Below, in pieces: positions 1-8,295 of a stretch of DNA of 64,000 nucleotides. The DNA comes from Flavobacteria bacterium BBFL7 (GTDB lineage Bacteria > Bacteroidota > Bacteroidia > Flavobacteriales > Flavobacteriaceae): contig CH672374.1 of NCBI GenBank assembly GCA_000153385.1, positions 1,024,884 through 1,088,883 of the forward strand, read 5' to 3'. Each line of letters begins with the position of its first letter. Position 1 is the stretch's first letter. The position numbers were made by a program, and so were the translations under genes. The notes beneath the pieces were generated by a model that was not told the origin of the DNA, did not search any database, and was given only the letters and a program-made list of their open reading frames with translations.

Positions 1-95
1 CTAAAGGTTCTGTGTATGGTGTAGATGCCATTTTAGAGTGTTTCAGCCCTAAAGTAATGGCATGGGCAAATCAGTTTACAAAGGACTATATTTAA
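1..95 (+). CDS. C-terminal fragment of an unidentified protein
   Basis: An open frame enters from the left edge (codons in register from base 3) and ends at a TAA at 93-95. The 30 visible residues end in a Lys-Asp-Tyr-Ile tail and include a Cys and two Trp/Ala-rich helical turns. I do not recognise the family. A bidirectional terminator follows 9 bases later, which supports a real gene end. Function cannot be assigned from this much sequence. Confidence 0.55.
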   Translation, partial: KGSVYGVDAILECFSPKVMAWANQFTKDYI

Positions 96-103
96 AAAAA
101 TAA

Positions 104-135
104 AAAAAGCCAGTAATTTTTATTACTGGCTTTTT
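104..135. terminator. Bidirectional intrinsic terminator
   Basis: GCCAGTAAT (109-117) pairs with ATTACTGGC (122-130) around a TTTT loop. An A-run precedes the stem and a T-run follows it, so it works on both strands. It separates the plus-strand gene ending at 95 from the minus-strand DUF2383 gene ending at 158. Confidence 0.9.
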
Positions 136-157
136 ATTTAGACAAAAATAAATGATA

Positions 158-634
158 TTAATCTACAATATCTTCTAATTTTTGAATTGTATTAAGCGTA
201 TTTTCTATTCCATTAAGTTGGTTTCTAACGACGTCTTTATATTCATGCAAGTATTCTTGATTTTCAAGTACATCTTTATATTCTGATACTGCAGCTTTAT
301 CTCCTCGTATACATTCCTCTAAGATGGCTTCTTCGTTTTTGCCAGTAAAAGCCGTTTTAAAATCCATCCATGTTCGGTGTGCAGCAGCTGTAGCACTACC
401 TTTTTCTACTGGTGTAGCATTTAATAGTCTTAACGATGCATCTAATTCATTTACATACTGACTTCTTTTAGCTGCCTGAGTTTGAAAATAAGATTTAAGT
501 CTGCTGTTATCTACATCTGTTAAAGCATTTTTATATCCTTGTTCGGCATCATAGTTTTTTTCTAATAGAGCATTTAATGCGTTTACTGTTGCATCATGTG
601 ATTTTCTGTGAGCTTCTTCTCTTGTCGTTTCCAT
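158..634 (-). CDS. PA2169-family (DUF2383) four-helix-bundle protein
   Basis: A 158-residue, almost entirely helical and charged protein without signal peptide or membrane segment. The pattern (N-terminal helix pair rich in Leu/Asn/Lys, a central Trp-Met-Asp-Phe turn near residue 90, Cys-Ile-Arg-Gly-Asp near residue 108) fits the DUF2383/PA2169 ferritin-like family. Family members are often stress-inducible, but their biochemical role is not established. The full iron-ligand set of true ferritins is not evident. It lies 10 nt downstream of a 43-residue ORF on the same strand, so the two probably form one transcript ending at the terminator at 104-135. Confidence 0.8.
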   Translation of the reverse strand: METTREEAHRKSHDATVNALNALLEKNYDAEQGYKNALTDVDNSRLKSYFQTQAAKRSQYVNELDASLRLLNATPVEKGSATAAAHRTWMDFKTAFTGKNEEAILEECIRGDKAAVSEYKDVLENQEYLHEYKDVVRNQLNGIENTLNTIQKLEDIVD

Positions 635-644
635 AGTTAGTTTT

Positions 645-776
645 TTATTTAGTTAATGATTCATTAAGTTGGCGCTTCATCTCTTTGACCTCTTTACTAC
701 GCTTATGTTCCATATAGTAGTTATAAGCTTGAAAAGCGAGTTGCGCAACGGTCAATACTTTAAAGAACTTTTTCAT
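645..776 (-). CDS. Small basic protein, 43 residues, function unknown
   Basis: ATG at 776-774 opens a 43-residue frame ending in TAA at 647-645, 10 nt before the DUF2383 start. It begins Met-Lys-Lys-Phe-Phe-Lys, has a short hydrophobic stretch (residues 7-18) with two Tyr, then a highly charged Lys/Glu/Arg helix. It could be a membrane-attached small protein. Tight spacing and a TATCTTTA box at 788-795 just upstream argue that it is the first gene of the pair. I recognise no family. Confidence 0.6.
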   Translation of the reverse strand: MKKFFKVLTVAQLAFQAYNYYMEHKRSKEVKEMKRQLNESLTK

Positions 777-787
777 AGTTTTTATTT

Positions 788-795
788 TAAAGATA
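788..795 (-). promoter_or_regulatory. Candidate -7 promoter element for the DUF2383 pair
   Basis: On the minus strand this reads TATCTTTA, one base from the Bacteroidetes -7 consensus TAnnTTTG, and ends 11 nt before the ATG at 776. No convincing -33 TTTG was found. Confidence 0.4.
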
Positions 796-897
796 TTGAT
801 GAATCATGGTTAAAACAGATACTTTAGCACTATTTAACGACTTTATTATAAGGATTTATTAAAAAACAGTAGTTATTAATAAATTTTGTGAATTTAA

Positions 898-2187
898 TTA
901 ACACTTATTAGTTCCATCTGGAAATTTACTCCTTATCTGTTCGAGACCCAAGTTATGAATACTACCTATATGAGTATGATGTTTTGATGTATCTGGAACA
1001 TACGTACCATTTTCCACTTGCTCACCTATAGTTTTATACGCCTCTCTGAAAGATGCTCCATCTACCACAAGGTTATTGATATTATCTACAGTAAATAGAT
1101 ATTGATATTTCTCGTCATTAAGGTCGATATCCTTAACTATAATCTTCTTTATAGAATAATTAAAGATTTCTAGAATGTCGTTTAATTCTATAAAAGAAGC
1201 GATCACATTCTCTTTAATCAATTGAAAATCTCTGTGATAACCACTAGGCAAATTGTTTGTTATCAATAACATTTCAGTTTGTAAAGCTTGTATTTTATTG
1301 CACTTACCACGTATCAATTCAAAGACATCTGGATTCTTTTTATGTGGCATGATGCTACTACCTGTCGTTAACTCATCAGGGAAACTTATAAACCCAAAAT
1401 TCTGACTCATGTACAAACATATGTCCATCGCAAATCGAGAAAGTGTATTGGCTACATTTGATAAAGCAGCAGCAATGCTACGTTCATTTTTACCTCTAGT
1501 GAGTTGCGCAGCCACTACATTATACTTTAACGCTGCAAAACCCATTTCTTGAGTTGTAAATTCTCTATCAATAGGAAAAGAACTTCCATAACCTGCAGCA
1601 CTTCCTAACGGATTTTGATCTACAATACGCATCGTAGCGTCTAGAACATACACATCATCCACCAGCAACTCTGCATAAGACGAGAACCACAAACCAAAAG
1701 ATGATGGCATCGCTACCTGTAAATGAGTATATCCTGGTAACAATTGATTTTGATGTGCCTCAGCTAAATCTAACAAGGTATCAAACAATGTTTTTGCACT
1801 AGTTCTCGTTTGCCCCAGTGCCTCTTTATAATACAATTGTAACGCCACTAGAACTTGATCATTTCTGGATCTAGCGGTGTGAATCTTCTTCCCTACTTCT
1901 CCCAGTTGTACAGTAAGTTCGTGCTCAATTTTAGAATGTACATCTTCAAACTGTTCGTCAATAATAAAAGTGCCTTCTTCTATTTGTACGGCAATGGCAT
2001 CCAGTCCAGATTCTAATTGTTTTAATTCTTCACTAGATATGATATTAATCTTTGCTAGCATTCTAGCATGTGCACGAGATGCTATTACATCATAAGGAGC
2101 AATATGTAGATCGATCTCACGATCATTACCTACTGTAAATTGTTCCATTTTTTTATCTATTGCAATTCCTTTATCCCAAAGTTTCAT
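898..2187 (-). CDS. argH: Argininosuccinate lyase
   Basis: Cleaves argininosuccinate to arginine and fumarate, the last step of arginine synthesis, in the cytoplasm. It has 429 residues, close to the family norm. Visible motifs are TARSRND at 105-110, the catalytic-base region GYTHLQ with His155, and the fumarase-superfamily signature GSSIMPHKKNPD at 276-287 with the mobile-loop Ser. It is the last gene of the arginine operon and begins 10 nt after the upstream deacetylase stops. The downstream 120 bases show no clear hairpin terminator. Identity is secure. Confidence 0.97.
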   Translation of the reverse strand: MKLWDKGIAIDKKMEQFTVGNDREIDLHIAPYDVIASRAHARMLAKINIISSEELKQLESGLDAIAVQIEEGTFIIDEQFEDVHSKIEHELTVQLGEVGKKIHTARSRNDQVLVALQLYYKEALGQTRTSAKTLFDTLLDLAEAHQNQLLPGYTHLQVAMPSSFGLWFSSYAELLVDDVYVLDATMRIVDQNPLGSAAGYGSSFPIDREFTTQEMGFAALKYNVVAAQLTRGKNERSIAAALSNVANTLSRFAMDICLYMSQNFGFISFPDELTTGSSIMPHKKNPDVFELIRGKCNKIQALQTEMLLITNNLPSGYHRDFQLIKENVIASFIELNDILEIFNYSIKKIIVKDIDLNDEKYQYLFTVDNINNLVVDGASFREAYKTIGEQVENGTYVPDTSKHHTHIGSIHNLGLEQIRSKFPDGTNKC

Positions 2188-2197
2188 AATTCTATAT

Positions 2198-3262
2198 TTA
2201 AAAAATACTAGTTAATAAATTGATGTATATATCGATGCCGTCTTCAATCTCTTCTAGATATATAAATTCATCTGCGCTATGAGATCGTGTGCTATCGCCA
2301 GGACCTAATTTTAAAGAAGGACAACTTAAACACGCCTGATCTGATAGGGTAGGTGATCCATAAGTGGTTCTTCCCATCGCTATTCCTGCTTGCACCAGTT
2401 CATGTTCTACAGGAATAGAAGAAGAATTTAATCGTAAACCACGTGCAATAATCTCATGACATGGCGACTGCTCTTTCAACATTTCTGCAATCTCTTGATT
2501 GCTGTATTTATCGTTGACTCTTACATCAATGACCAGTTCTACCTCTGACGGCACAGCATTATGTTGCACGCCAGCTTTAATTTGCGTTACCGTCATTTTT
2601 ACATCACCTAATGACTCAGACGATTTTTCAAACTTAAAATCTTGAAACCATTTTAAAACCTCTATAGAATTATAAATCGCATTATTATCGTTAGGGTGAG
2701 CAGCATGTCCTGGAGTACCTTTTACTTTGGCATCAAAAACGACCAATCCTTTTTCAGCGACTGCTAGATTCATTAACGTAGGCTCGCCCACAATAGCCAC
2801 ATCTATATGTGGTATGATATCTAGCATACTATTTAAACCATTTGGGCCGCTGCTTTCCTCTTCGGCGCTAGCGACTATGACCAGGTTATATTTTAAATCT
2901 TTTTGATTATAAAAATGAGTAAACGTGGCGATTAAAGAAACCAGACAACCACCAGCATCATTACTGCCTAGACCGTATAATTTACCATCTTCAACTATTG
3001 CTTTAAATGGATCTTTTGTGTAGGCTTTATTGGGTTGTACCGTATCGTGATGTGAGTTCAACAACAATGTAGGTTTCCCTTTTTCAAAATATTTATTAGT
3101 CGCCCATATATTATGATGGTCTCTTTTAAATGGAATTTCATGATTATTAAACCATGATTCTATCAGTAAAGCAGTTCCCTCTTCTTCACTAGAAAACGAT
3201 TGTGTTTCTATCATTTTTTTCAACAACTCTAGAGCCTCTTTTTTTAAATCTTGATGTTTCAT
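2198..3262 (-). CDS. argE: M20-family N-acyl-ornithine/citrulline deacylase
   Basis: A 354-residue M20 metallopeptidase-fold amidohydrolase. Di-zinc ligand motifs are visible: SHHDTV (His72, Asp73), GSNDAGG (Asp102), the Glu-Glu pair at 134-135, and Gly-Glu-Pro at 159-161. The start was set at 3262 (Met-Lys-His-Gln-Asp-Leu) because that ATG overlaps the argB stop as TAATG; the frame is open further upstream only as an overlap inside argB. In Bacteroidetes this gene removes the acyl group (acetyl or succinyl) from acyl-citrulline, since carbamoylation precedes deacylation there. Which acyl group is used cannot be read from the sequence. Confidence 0.9.
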   Translation of the reverse strand: MKHQDLKKEALELLKKMIETQSFSSEEEGTALLIESWFNNHEIPFKRDHHNIWATNKYFEKGKPTLLLNSHHDTVQPNKAYTKDPFKAIVEDGKLYGLGSNDAGGCLVSLIATFTHFYNQKDLKYNLVIVASAEEESSGPNGLNSMLDIIPHIDVAIVGEPTLMNLAVAEKGLVVFDAKVKGTPGHAAHPNDNNAIYNSIEVLKWFQDFKFEKSSESLGDVKMTVTQIKAGVQHNAVPSEVELVIDVRVNDKYSNQEIAEMLKEQSPCHEIIARGLRLNSSSIPVEHELVQAGIAMGRTTYGSPTLSDQACLSCPSLKLGPGDSTRSHSADEFIYLEEIEDGIDIYINLLTSIF

Positions 3263-4038
3263 TAGTTCGATATTGTAGTGAATAAACTGTTTGAATTTTG
3301 AAGCATTTCTGGCAATCCTACACATACTTTTTGCACGCCATTTTGAATAGCTTGAAAACAATTTTGCATTTTAGGCAGCATTCCGTCGGCAATAATTCCT
3401 TGTGATTTTAAATCTTGATAATTTTCTAGATTGATATTTTTAATTACAGAATTCTCATCTGAAATATTCTGTAAGACTCCTTTTTTCTCAAAACAGTAAT
3501 ACAGTTCTGTTTCATAGTTTTTAGCAAGTGCAATAGCGAGTTCAGCAGCAAGAGTATCTGCATTTGTATTTAACAATTGACCATGTCCGTCGTGCGTTAT
3601 GGCGCAAAATACTGGAGTACGCTTTCGCGAAAGCAACACCTCAACAATCTCTGTATCTACTTTTACAACATCTCCTACATAACCAAAATCCACCTCTTCT
3701 ACATCTCGCTTTTTAGACAAAATGGTATTCCCATCAGCTCCTGTAAACCCTATGGCATTGCACTGCTTAGCCTGCAATTTTGCTACAATAGTTTTGTTTA
3801 CTTTACCAGCGAAGACCATAGTGGCAATGTCCAATGTTTCCGAATCTGTGATACGGCGACCATCTATCATTTTCACTTCAAGATTCATTTTTTGAGCCAA
3901 TTCTGTAGCCACTTTTCCACCTCCATGAATAAGAACTTTAGGTCCTTTTACCGCATTAAATGTGGTTAAGAAATCATCTAGTGCTTGCTGGTCATTAATA
4001 ATGTGCCCACCTATTTTTATAACTTTAAGCTGTTCCAT
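3262..4038 (-). CDS. argB: N-acetylglutamate kinase (acylglutamate kinase)
   Basis: Phosphorylates N-acylglutamate, the second step of arginine synthesis. It has 258 residues of the amino-acid kinase fold. KIGGH near residue 8 and HGGGK near residue 39 form the phosphate-binding loops, and a late Asp-Gly-Met-Leu-Pro-Lys-Met stretch is typical of the family. It lacks the N-terminal helix of arginine-inhibited hexameric enzymes, so feedback inhibition is not implied. The stop overlaps argE' and the start abuts argF'. A copy of the GCTTTCGCGAAAGC palindrome (3621-3634) lies inside the gene and is read as Leu-Ser-Arg-Lys-Arg without disturbing the frame. Confidence 0.95.
   Translation of the reverse strand: MEQLKVIKIGGHIINDQQALDDFLTTFNAVKGPKVLIHGGGKVATELAQKMNLEVKMIDGRRITDSETLDIATMVFAGKVNKTIVAKLQAKQCNAIGFTGADGNTILSKKRDVEEVDFGYVGDVVKVDTEIVEVLLSRKRTPVFCAITHDGHGQLLNTNADTLAAELAIALAKNYETELYYCFEKKGVLQNISDENSVIKNINLENYQDLKSQGIIADGMLPKMQNCFQAIQNGVQKVCVGLPEMLQNSNSLFTTISN
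3621..3634. repeat. GCTTTCGCGAAAGC palindrome, copy 1 (inside argB)
   Basis: Perfect 14-bp palindrome, read on the coding strand as Leu-Leu-Ser-Arg-Lys-Arg. Confidence 0.95.
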
Positions 4039-4976
4039 TATTCTATATATTCTAAAATATTTTTTAAAACCACTTGAGCTGCATAGGTTCTATTATTTGC
4101 CTGCTCGATGACAATGGAATTCTCACTATCTAGCACAGCATCTTCTACCACAACGTTTCTTCTTACTGGTAGACAGTGCATAAATTTTGCATTACCTAAT
4201 TTTTTCTGAGTCATCATCCAACTTGCGTCTTGACTTAAAATCTTACCATAATCGGTATAACTGCTCCAGTTTTTCACATAGACAAAGTCGGCTTCTTTCA
4301 AAGCCTCTTCTTGATCATAAATCACCGGTGTATCTTTTACAATCTCATCAGATAATTCATATCCCAGCGGATGCGTAATCGTAAGATCTACGTTTGCCAT
4401 TAGCATCACTTCTATAAATGAGTTTGCTACCGCTTGTGGTAATGCCTTGGGATGTGGCGCCCAGGAAATAACCACTTTAGGTTTTTTCTTAGTTTTCAAT
4501 TCTTCCATCGTAATAACATCTGCAAGGGCTTGTAGAGGATGAGCAGTTGCACTTTCCATATTTACGACAGGCACTGACGCATATTTTATAAAACTATTTA
4601 GGACTACTTCTTGAGCATCCTTTTCCTTGTCTACTAAAGAAGGGAAAGCTCTTACCGCAATCACATCTGCATATTGTGAGATGACCTGAGCAGCTTCTTT
4701 GACATGTTCAGAAGTGTCTGCATTCATCACCGTTCCATCGTCAAATTCTAGTTTCCAAGAATCATTCACATTTAATATTTGTACTTCTAGCCCTAAATTC
4801 TTTGCTGCTTTTTCTGTGCTTAATCGTGTTCTTAAACTAGCATTAAAAAACAACATGACTAGAGTTTTATTCTTACCTAGATGTTGAAATTCATATGGTG
4901 TTTGCTTGAGTGAGATTGCCTCATTAACTAGTTGAGAGAGGTCTTTTATATCTTTAAGTTCTGTGTACTTTTTCAT
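4038..4976 (-). CDS. argF': N-acetyl- or N-succinyl-ornithine carbamoyltransferase (ArgF' type)
   Basis: Transfers a carbamoyl group to an N-acylated ornithine. It has 312 residues. The carbamoyl-phosphate loop reads SLRTR (47-51) instead of the classical OTCase STRTR, and the later motifs SWAPHPKALPQAV (about 170-182) and MHCLPVRRN (about 267-275) match the acyl-ornithine branch found in Bacteroidetes and Xanthomonas rather than ordinary OTCase. The residue I align with the acetyl/succinyl discriminator (Glu in the Xanthomonas enzyme, Pro in the Bacteroides enzyme) is Ser89 here, so the acyl group is left open. The start overlaps the argD stop by 4 nt (ATGA), implying coupling. Confidence 0.92.
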   Translation of the reverse strand: MKKYTELKDIKDLSQLVNEAISLKQTPYEFQHLGKNKTLVMLFFNASLRTRLSTEKAAKNLGLEVQILNVNDSWKLEFDDGTVMNADTSEHVKEAAQVISQYADVIAVRAFPSLVDKEKDAQEVVLNSFIKYASVPVVNMESATAHPLQALADVITMEELKTKKKPKVVISWAPHPKALPQAVANSFIEVMLMANVDLTITHPLGYELSDEIVKDTPVIYDQEEALKEADFVYVKNWSSYTDYGKILSQDASWMMTQKKLGNAKFMHCLPVRRNVVVEDAVLDSENSIVIEQANNRTYAAQVVLKNILEYIE

Positions 4977-6097
4977 AATTCAGCTTTTAAAGCGTTAAAG
5001 AATAAATCGATATGAGATTCTTTAATCGTTAATGGCGGCAAGATTCTTATCACGTTAGGACTCTTTGCACTGCCAGTAAAAATGTGATGATTAAATAGAA
5101 GGTTCTTTCGTAATGTCGCAATGGGAAAATCAAATTCTAGTCCCAACATTAATCCGCGTCCTTTTACATTTTTAACCTGTGGCAATTCTTGAGCTCTTTT
5201 TAAAAAGTGAGCAGATACTGCTTTTGCATTATCCATTAATTGCTCCTTTTCTATAACATCCAGCACTGTAGAAACTGCGGTACATGCTAAATGATTACCG
5301 CCAAAAGTCGTTCCCAGCAATCCATAAGAAGCTTTAATTTTTGGATGGATCAAAATACCTCCTACAGGAAATCCATTCCCCATACCTTTTGCCATAGAAA
5401 TAATATCTGGTTCTAGTCCATGTTTTTGAAATGCAAAAAAATCACCAGTTCTACCAAAACCAGATTGCACCTCATCTGCAATAAAAGAAGTATTGTACTG
5501 TCGGCACAAAGACTGCAAACCTTGATAAAACACAGTAGTATCTTCATCTAGGCCACCTACTCCTTGAATACATTCTACAATTACCGCGCAAACATTATTC
5601 TTATCTAGTGCTTTCTCTACAGCTACCAGATCTCCTAATTCAATAATTTCTACCTCTTGTTGTGCATTTATTGGTGCGATAATTTTTGCATTATCTGTAG
5701 CCGCCACTGCAGCAGATGTACGACCATGAAAACCATTTTTAAAAGCGATGACCTTATGCTTTTTATTATGAAAAGATGCTAGTTTTAATGCGTTTTCATT
5801 GGCCTCTGCACCAGAATTACACATGAATAGTTGGTAATCTTTACAACCTGAAAAGTCAACTAGTTGATGAGCTAGGGCTTCTTGTAATAGGTTTTGAACC
5901 GCATTACTATAAAAGCCTAGTTTAGAAACCTGCTCGCTTATATTATTTACATATTCTGGATGAGAATGACCTATAGAAATAACAGCATGACCACCGTATA
6001 AATCTAGATACTCGACATCATTATGATCATAGACATAAACATCTTGTGCACGCACAGGTGTCACGTTAAAAAGTGGATATACTTCAAATAAACTCAT
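4973..6097 (-). CDS. argD: Acetylornithine (acyl-ornithine) aminotransferase
   Basis: PLP class-III aminotransferase, 374 residues. It converts N-acyl-glutamate semialdehyde to N-acyl-ornithine with glutamate as amino donor. The cofactor pocket is intact: NSGAEANE (94-101), DEVQSGFGRTG (208-218) and the Schiff-base Lys237 in MAKGMGNGFPVGG. It sits between argC (27 nt upstream) and argF' (4-nt overlap). The short length fits ArgD better than longer GABA or ornithine delta-aminotransferases. Confidence 0.94.
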   Translation of the reverse strand: MSLFEVYPLFNVTPVRAQDVYVYDHNDVEYLDLYGGHAVISIGHSHPEYVNNISEQVSKLGFYSNAVQNLLQEALAHQLVDFSGCKDYQLFMCNSGAEANENALKLASFHNKKHKVIAFKNGFHGRTSAAVAATDNAKIIAPINAQQEVEIIELGDLVAVEKALDKNNVCAVIVECIQGVGGLDEDTTVFYQGLQSLCRQYNTSFIADEVQSGFGRTGDFFAFQKHGLEPDIISMAKGMGNGFPVGGILIHPKIKASYGLLGTTFGGNHLACTAVSTVLDVIEKEQLMDNAKAVSAHFLKRAQELPQVKNVKGRGLMLGLEFDFPIATLRKNLLFNHHIFTGSAKSPNVIRILPPLTIKESHIDLFFNALKAEL

Positions 6098-6124
6098 ATC
6101 TGTTTCTCTTTAATCGTATTAATT

Positions 6125-7102
6125 TTAAAAAAAGTTGGCTTTAAGTTGTAAACCTTGATCTTCAGAAAAATCGAACATCAAATTCATATTCTGTACTGCC
6201 TGCCCAGACGCACCTTTCAATAAGTTATCGATCACACTCGTTATCAATAAAATGTCGTTATGCTTATGTAGGTGTATTAGACACTTATTAGTATTAACTA
6301 TTTGCTTTAAATGCACCTCTTTATCAGACACAAATACAAATGGTGAGTCTTTATAATAGTCCTTATAAAAGTTCTTTATATCTTCAAGTGGCAAGTCTAC
6401 TTTAGTATAAGCTGTCGCAAAAATCCCTCTACTGAAATCACCACGATTAGGTACAAATAGCACATTAGAATCAAAATCTTGTTGCGACTGTCTTAAAGTC
6501 TGATTTATTTCTCCAAGATGCTGATGTGTGAAAGCTTTGTAGTGTGAGAAATTATTATCTCTCCAGGTAAAATGTGTTGTTGGTGATAAACTTGTACCTG
6601 CACCTGTTGCACCAGTAACTGCATTTACGTGTACATCTTCTTTTATCAATTGCTGTACAGCTAGTGGTAAAATGGCAAGTTGTATCGCTGTTGCAAAACA
6701 TCCTGGATTTGCCACATGAGTAGCTTTTTTAATCTCTTCTTTTTGATACTCGCACAGTCCGTATGTGAACTCGCTTTCGCGAAAGCGTGCATATTCCATC
6801 AACCTAAAATCATTACTTAAATCGATCATTTTTGTACTTGTTGAAAATTGATGTTTCTCTAAAAACGATTTTGAATTGCCATGACCTAGACATAAAAACA
6901 AAACATCTACATTACTATTTAATTGGTATGTAAACACCAAATTTGTAGTGCCTAAAAGATCTTGATGCACATCGCTCACCGCATTACCAGCATTAGAAGT
7001 TGAGTATATAAAATCTATGACTACCTCATCATGATGAATTAAAAGTCTTATTAATTCTCCTGCTGTATAACCAGCACCACCTATTATTCCTGCTTTAATC
7101 AT
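6125..7102 (-). CDS. argC: N-acetyl-gamma-glutamyl-phosphate reductase
   Basis: NADPH-dependent reduction of acylglutamyl phosphate to the semialdehyde. It has 325 residues. A Rossmann motif GGAGYTAGE lies at 8-16 and the catalytic Cys135 in VANPGCFATA. Its start overlaps the argG stop as ATGA (7099-7102). Residues around 106-110 (Arg-Phe-Arg-Glu-Ser) are encoded by a copy of the palindrome at 6773-6786, in a different reading frame from the argB copy. Confidence 0.95.
   Translation of the reverse strand: MIKAGIIGGAGYTAGELIRLLIHHDEVVIDFIYSTSNAGNAVSDVHQDLLGTTNLVFTYQLNSNVDVLFLCLGHGNSKSFLEKHQFSTSTKMIDLSNDFRLMEYARFRESEFTYGLCEYQKEEIKKATHVANPGCFATAIQLAILPLAVQQLIKEDVHVNAVTGATGAGTSLSPTTHFTWRDNNFSHYKAFTHQHLGEINQTLRQSQQDFDSNVLFVPNRGDFSRGIFATAYTKVDLPLEDIKNFYKDYYKDSPFVFVSDKEVHLKQIVNTNKCLIHLHKHNDILLITSVIDNLLKGASGQAVQNMNLMFDFSEDQGLQLKANFF
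6772..6787. repeat. GCTTTCGCGAAAGC palindrome, copy 2 (inside argC)
   Basis: 16-bp perfect palindrome CGCTTTCGCGAAAGCG, read as Arg-Phe-Arg-Glu-Ser on the coding strand. Confidence 0.95.
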
Positions 7103-8295
7103 GATTCTTGATGTATCTGGTTATAAATCTTATTGCTGTTTCCTATGATCTTGATAAAACCTATGGCCTCACTTGCTGTCCATGCTTTATTCTCCTCTCC
7201 ATAAGTACCGAATTTTGCATTCATTAAATCGTTTACCGATTCTATACCGTCCAGAGTAAAGTGATAAGGTTGTAAAGTGACATAAACATCTCCAGTAACC
7301 TTAGACTGACTACTTTCTAGAAAAGTCTCTATGTCACGCATTACAGGATCGAGGTACTGACCTTCATGCAGGTGCATACCGTAAAAACTAGACAGATAAT
7401 CTTTGTGTTGTAACTGCCACTTAGTAAGTGTGTGTTTTTCTAATAAATGGTGTGCTTTTATAGTAATCAACGCTGCTGCGGCTTCAAAACCGACTCTACC
7501 TTTCATACCTACTATGGTATCGCCTACATGGATATCTCTACCTATAGCATATGAAGAAGCAAGGTCATTGAGTTGTTGTATCACCAATTCTGAAGATTGC
7601 TCTTTCCCATTTACTGCAATTAATTCTCCTTTTTTAAAGGCCAGTTTTACTTGTTCCTTTCCTTCTTTTTGAAGTTGTGATGGATAAGCTTCTTCTGGTA
7701 ATGCCTTGAGCGAGGTCAGTGTTTCTGCACCACCTACACTAGTTCCCCACAGTCCTTTATTTACAGAATATTGAGATTTTTCCCAAGACATGGCTATTCC
7801 ATTTTCTTTGAGATAATCTATCTCTTGTTTACGTGATAGTTTACCATCTCTTATAGGTGTAATAATTTCTATATGTGGTGCTAGAGTTTGAAAAATCATA
7901 TCAAAACGCACTTGATCATTTCCTGCACCAGTACTTCCATGAGCTATAAATTGTGCGTCTATGGTTTTTGCATATTCTATAATCTCAATGGCTTGCACAA
8001 TACGCTCTGCACTTACCGATAGCGGATAGGTATTATTCTTTAATACATTTCCATAAATCAAATACTTAACGACTTTATCATAAAAAGTGCTTACTGCGTC
8101 TATGGCTTTAAAAGTGCTCACGCCCATTTTATAAGCGTTAGATTCTATAGTTTTAAGATCTTCTTGAGTAAAACCACCTGTATTTACACACACCGCATGA
8201 ACCTCATAACCTAGATCTTGTGAAAGGTATACGGCACAATATGAGGTGTCCAGTCCGCCACTATATGCTATTACTAATTTTTTATTATTGTTCAT
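7099..8295 (-). CDS. argG: Argininosuccinate synthase
   Basis: ATP-dependent condensation of citrulline and aspartate. It has 398 residues. The PP-loop AYSGGLDTS is at 10-18, a His-Gly-Ser-Thr-Gly-Ala-Gly-Asn-Asp-Gln nucleotide-site motif near 118-127, and a Val-Gly-Gly-Ala-Glu-Thr stretch near 187. The first 11 nt overlap the end of the GNAT gene and the last 4 nt overlap argC, so all three are probably translated from one mRNA. Confidence 0.96.
   Translation of the reverse strand: MNNNKKLVIAYSGGLDTSYCAVYLSQDLGYEVHAVCVNTGGFTQEDLKTIESNAYKMGVSTFKAIDAVSTFYDKVVKYLIYGNVLKNNTYPLSVSAERIVQAIEIIEYAKTIDAQFIAHGSTGAGNDQVRFDMIFQTLAPHIEIITPIRDGKLSRKQEIDYLKENGIAMSWEKSQYSVNKGLWGTSVGGAETLTSLKALPEEAYPSQLQKEGKEQVKLAFKKGELIAVNGKEQSSELVIQQLNDLASSYAIGRDIHVGDTIVGMKGRVGFEAAAALITIKAHHLLEKHTLTKWQLQHKDYLSSFYGMHLHEGQYLDPVMRDIETFLESSQSKVTGDVYVTLQPYHFTLDGIESVNDLMNAKFGTYGEENKAWTASEAIGFIKIIGNSNKIYNQIHQES

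Noticed and set aside
3263..3361. N-terminal extension of the deacylase frame into argB
   Set aside because: The ATG at 3262 gives the family N-terminus and a TAATG overlap; the extension would lie inside argB.
3577..3969. 130-codon plus-strand open frame antisense to argB
   Set aside because: Shadow of a well-supported gene; the product is low in plausible motifs and rich in Tyr/Phe/Ser.
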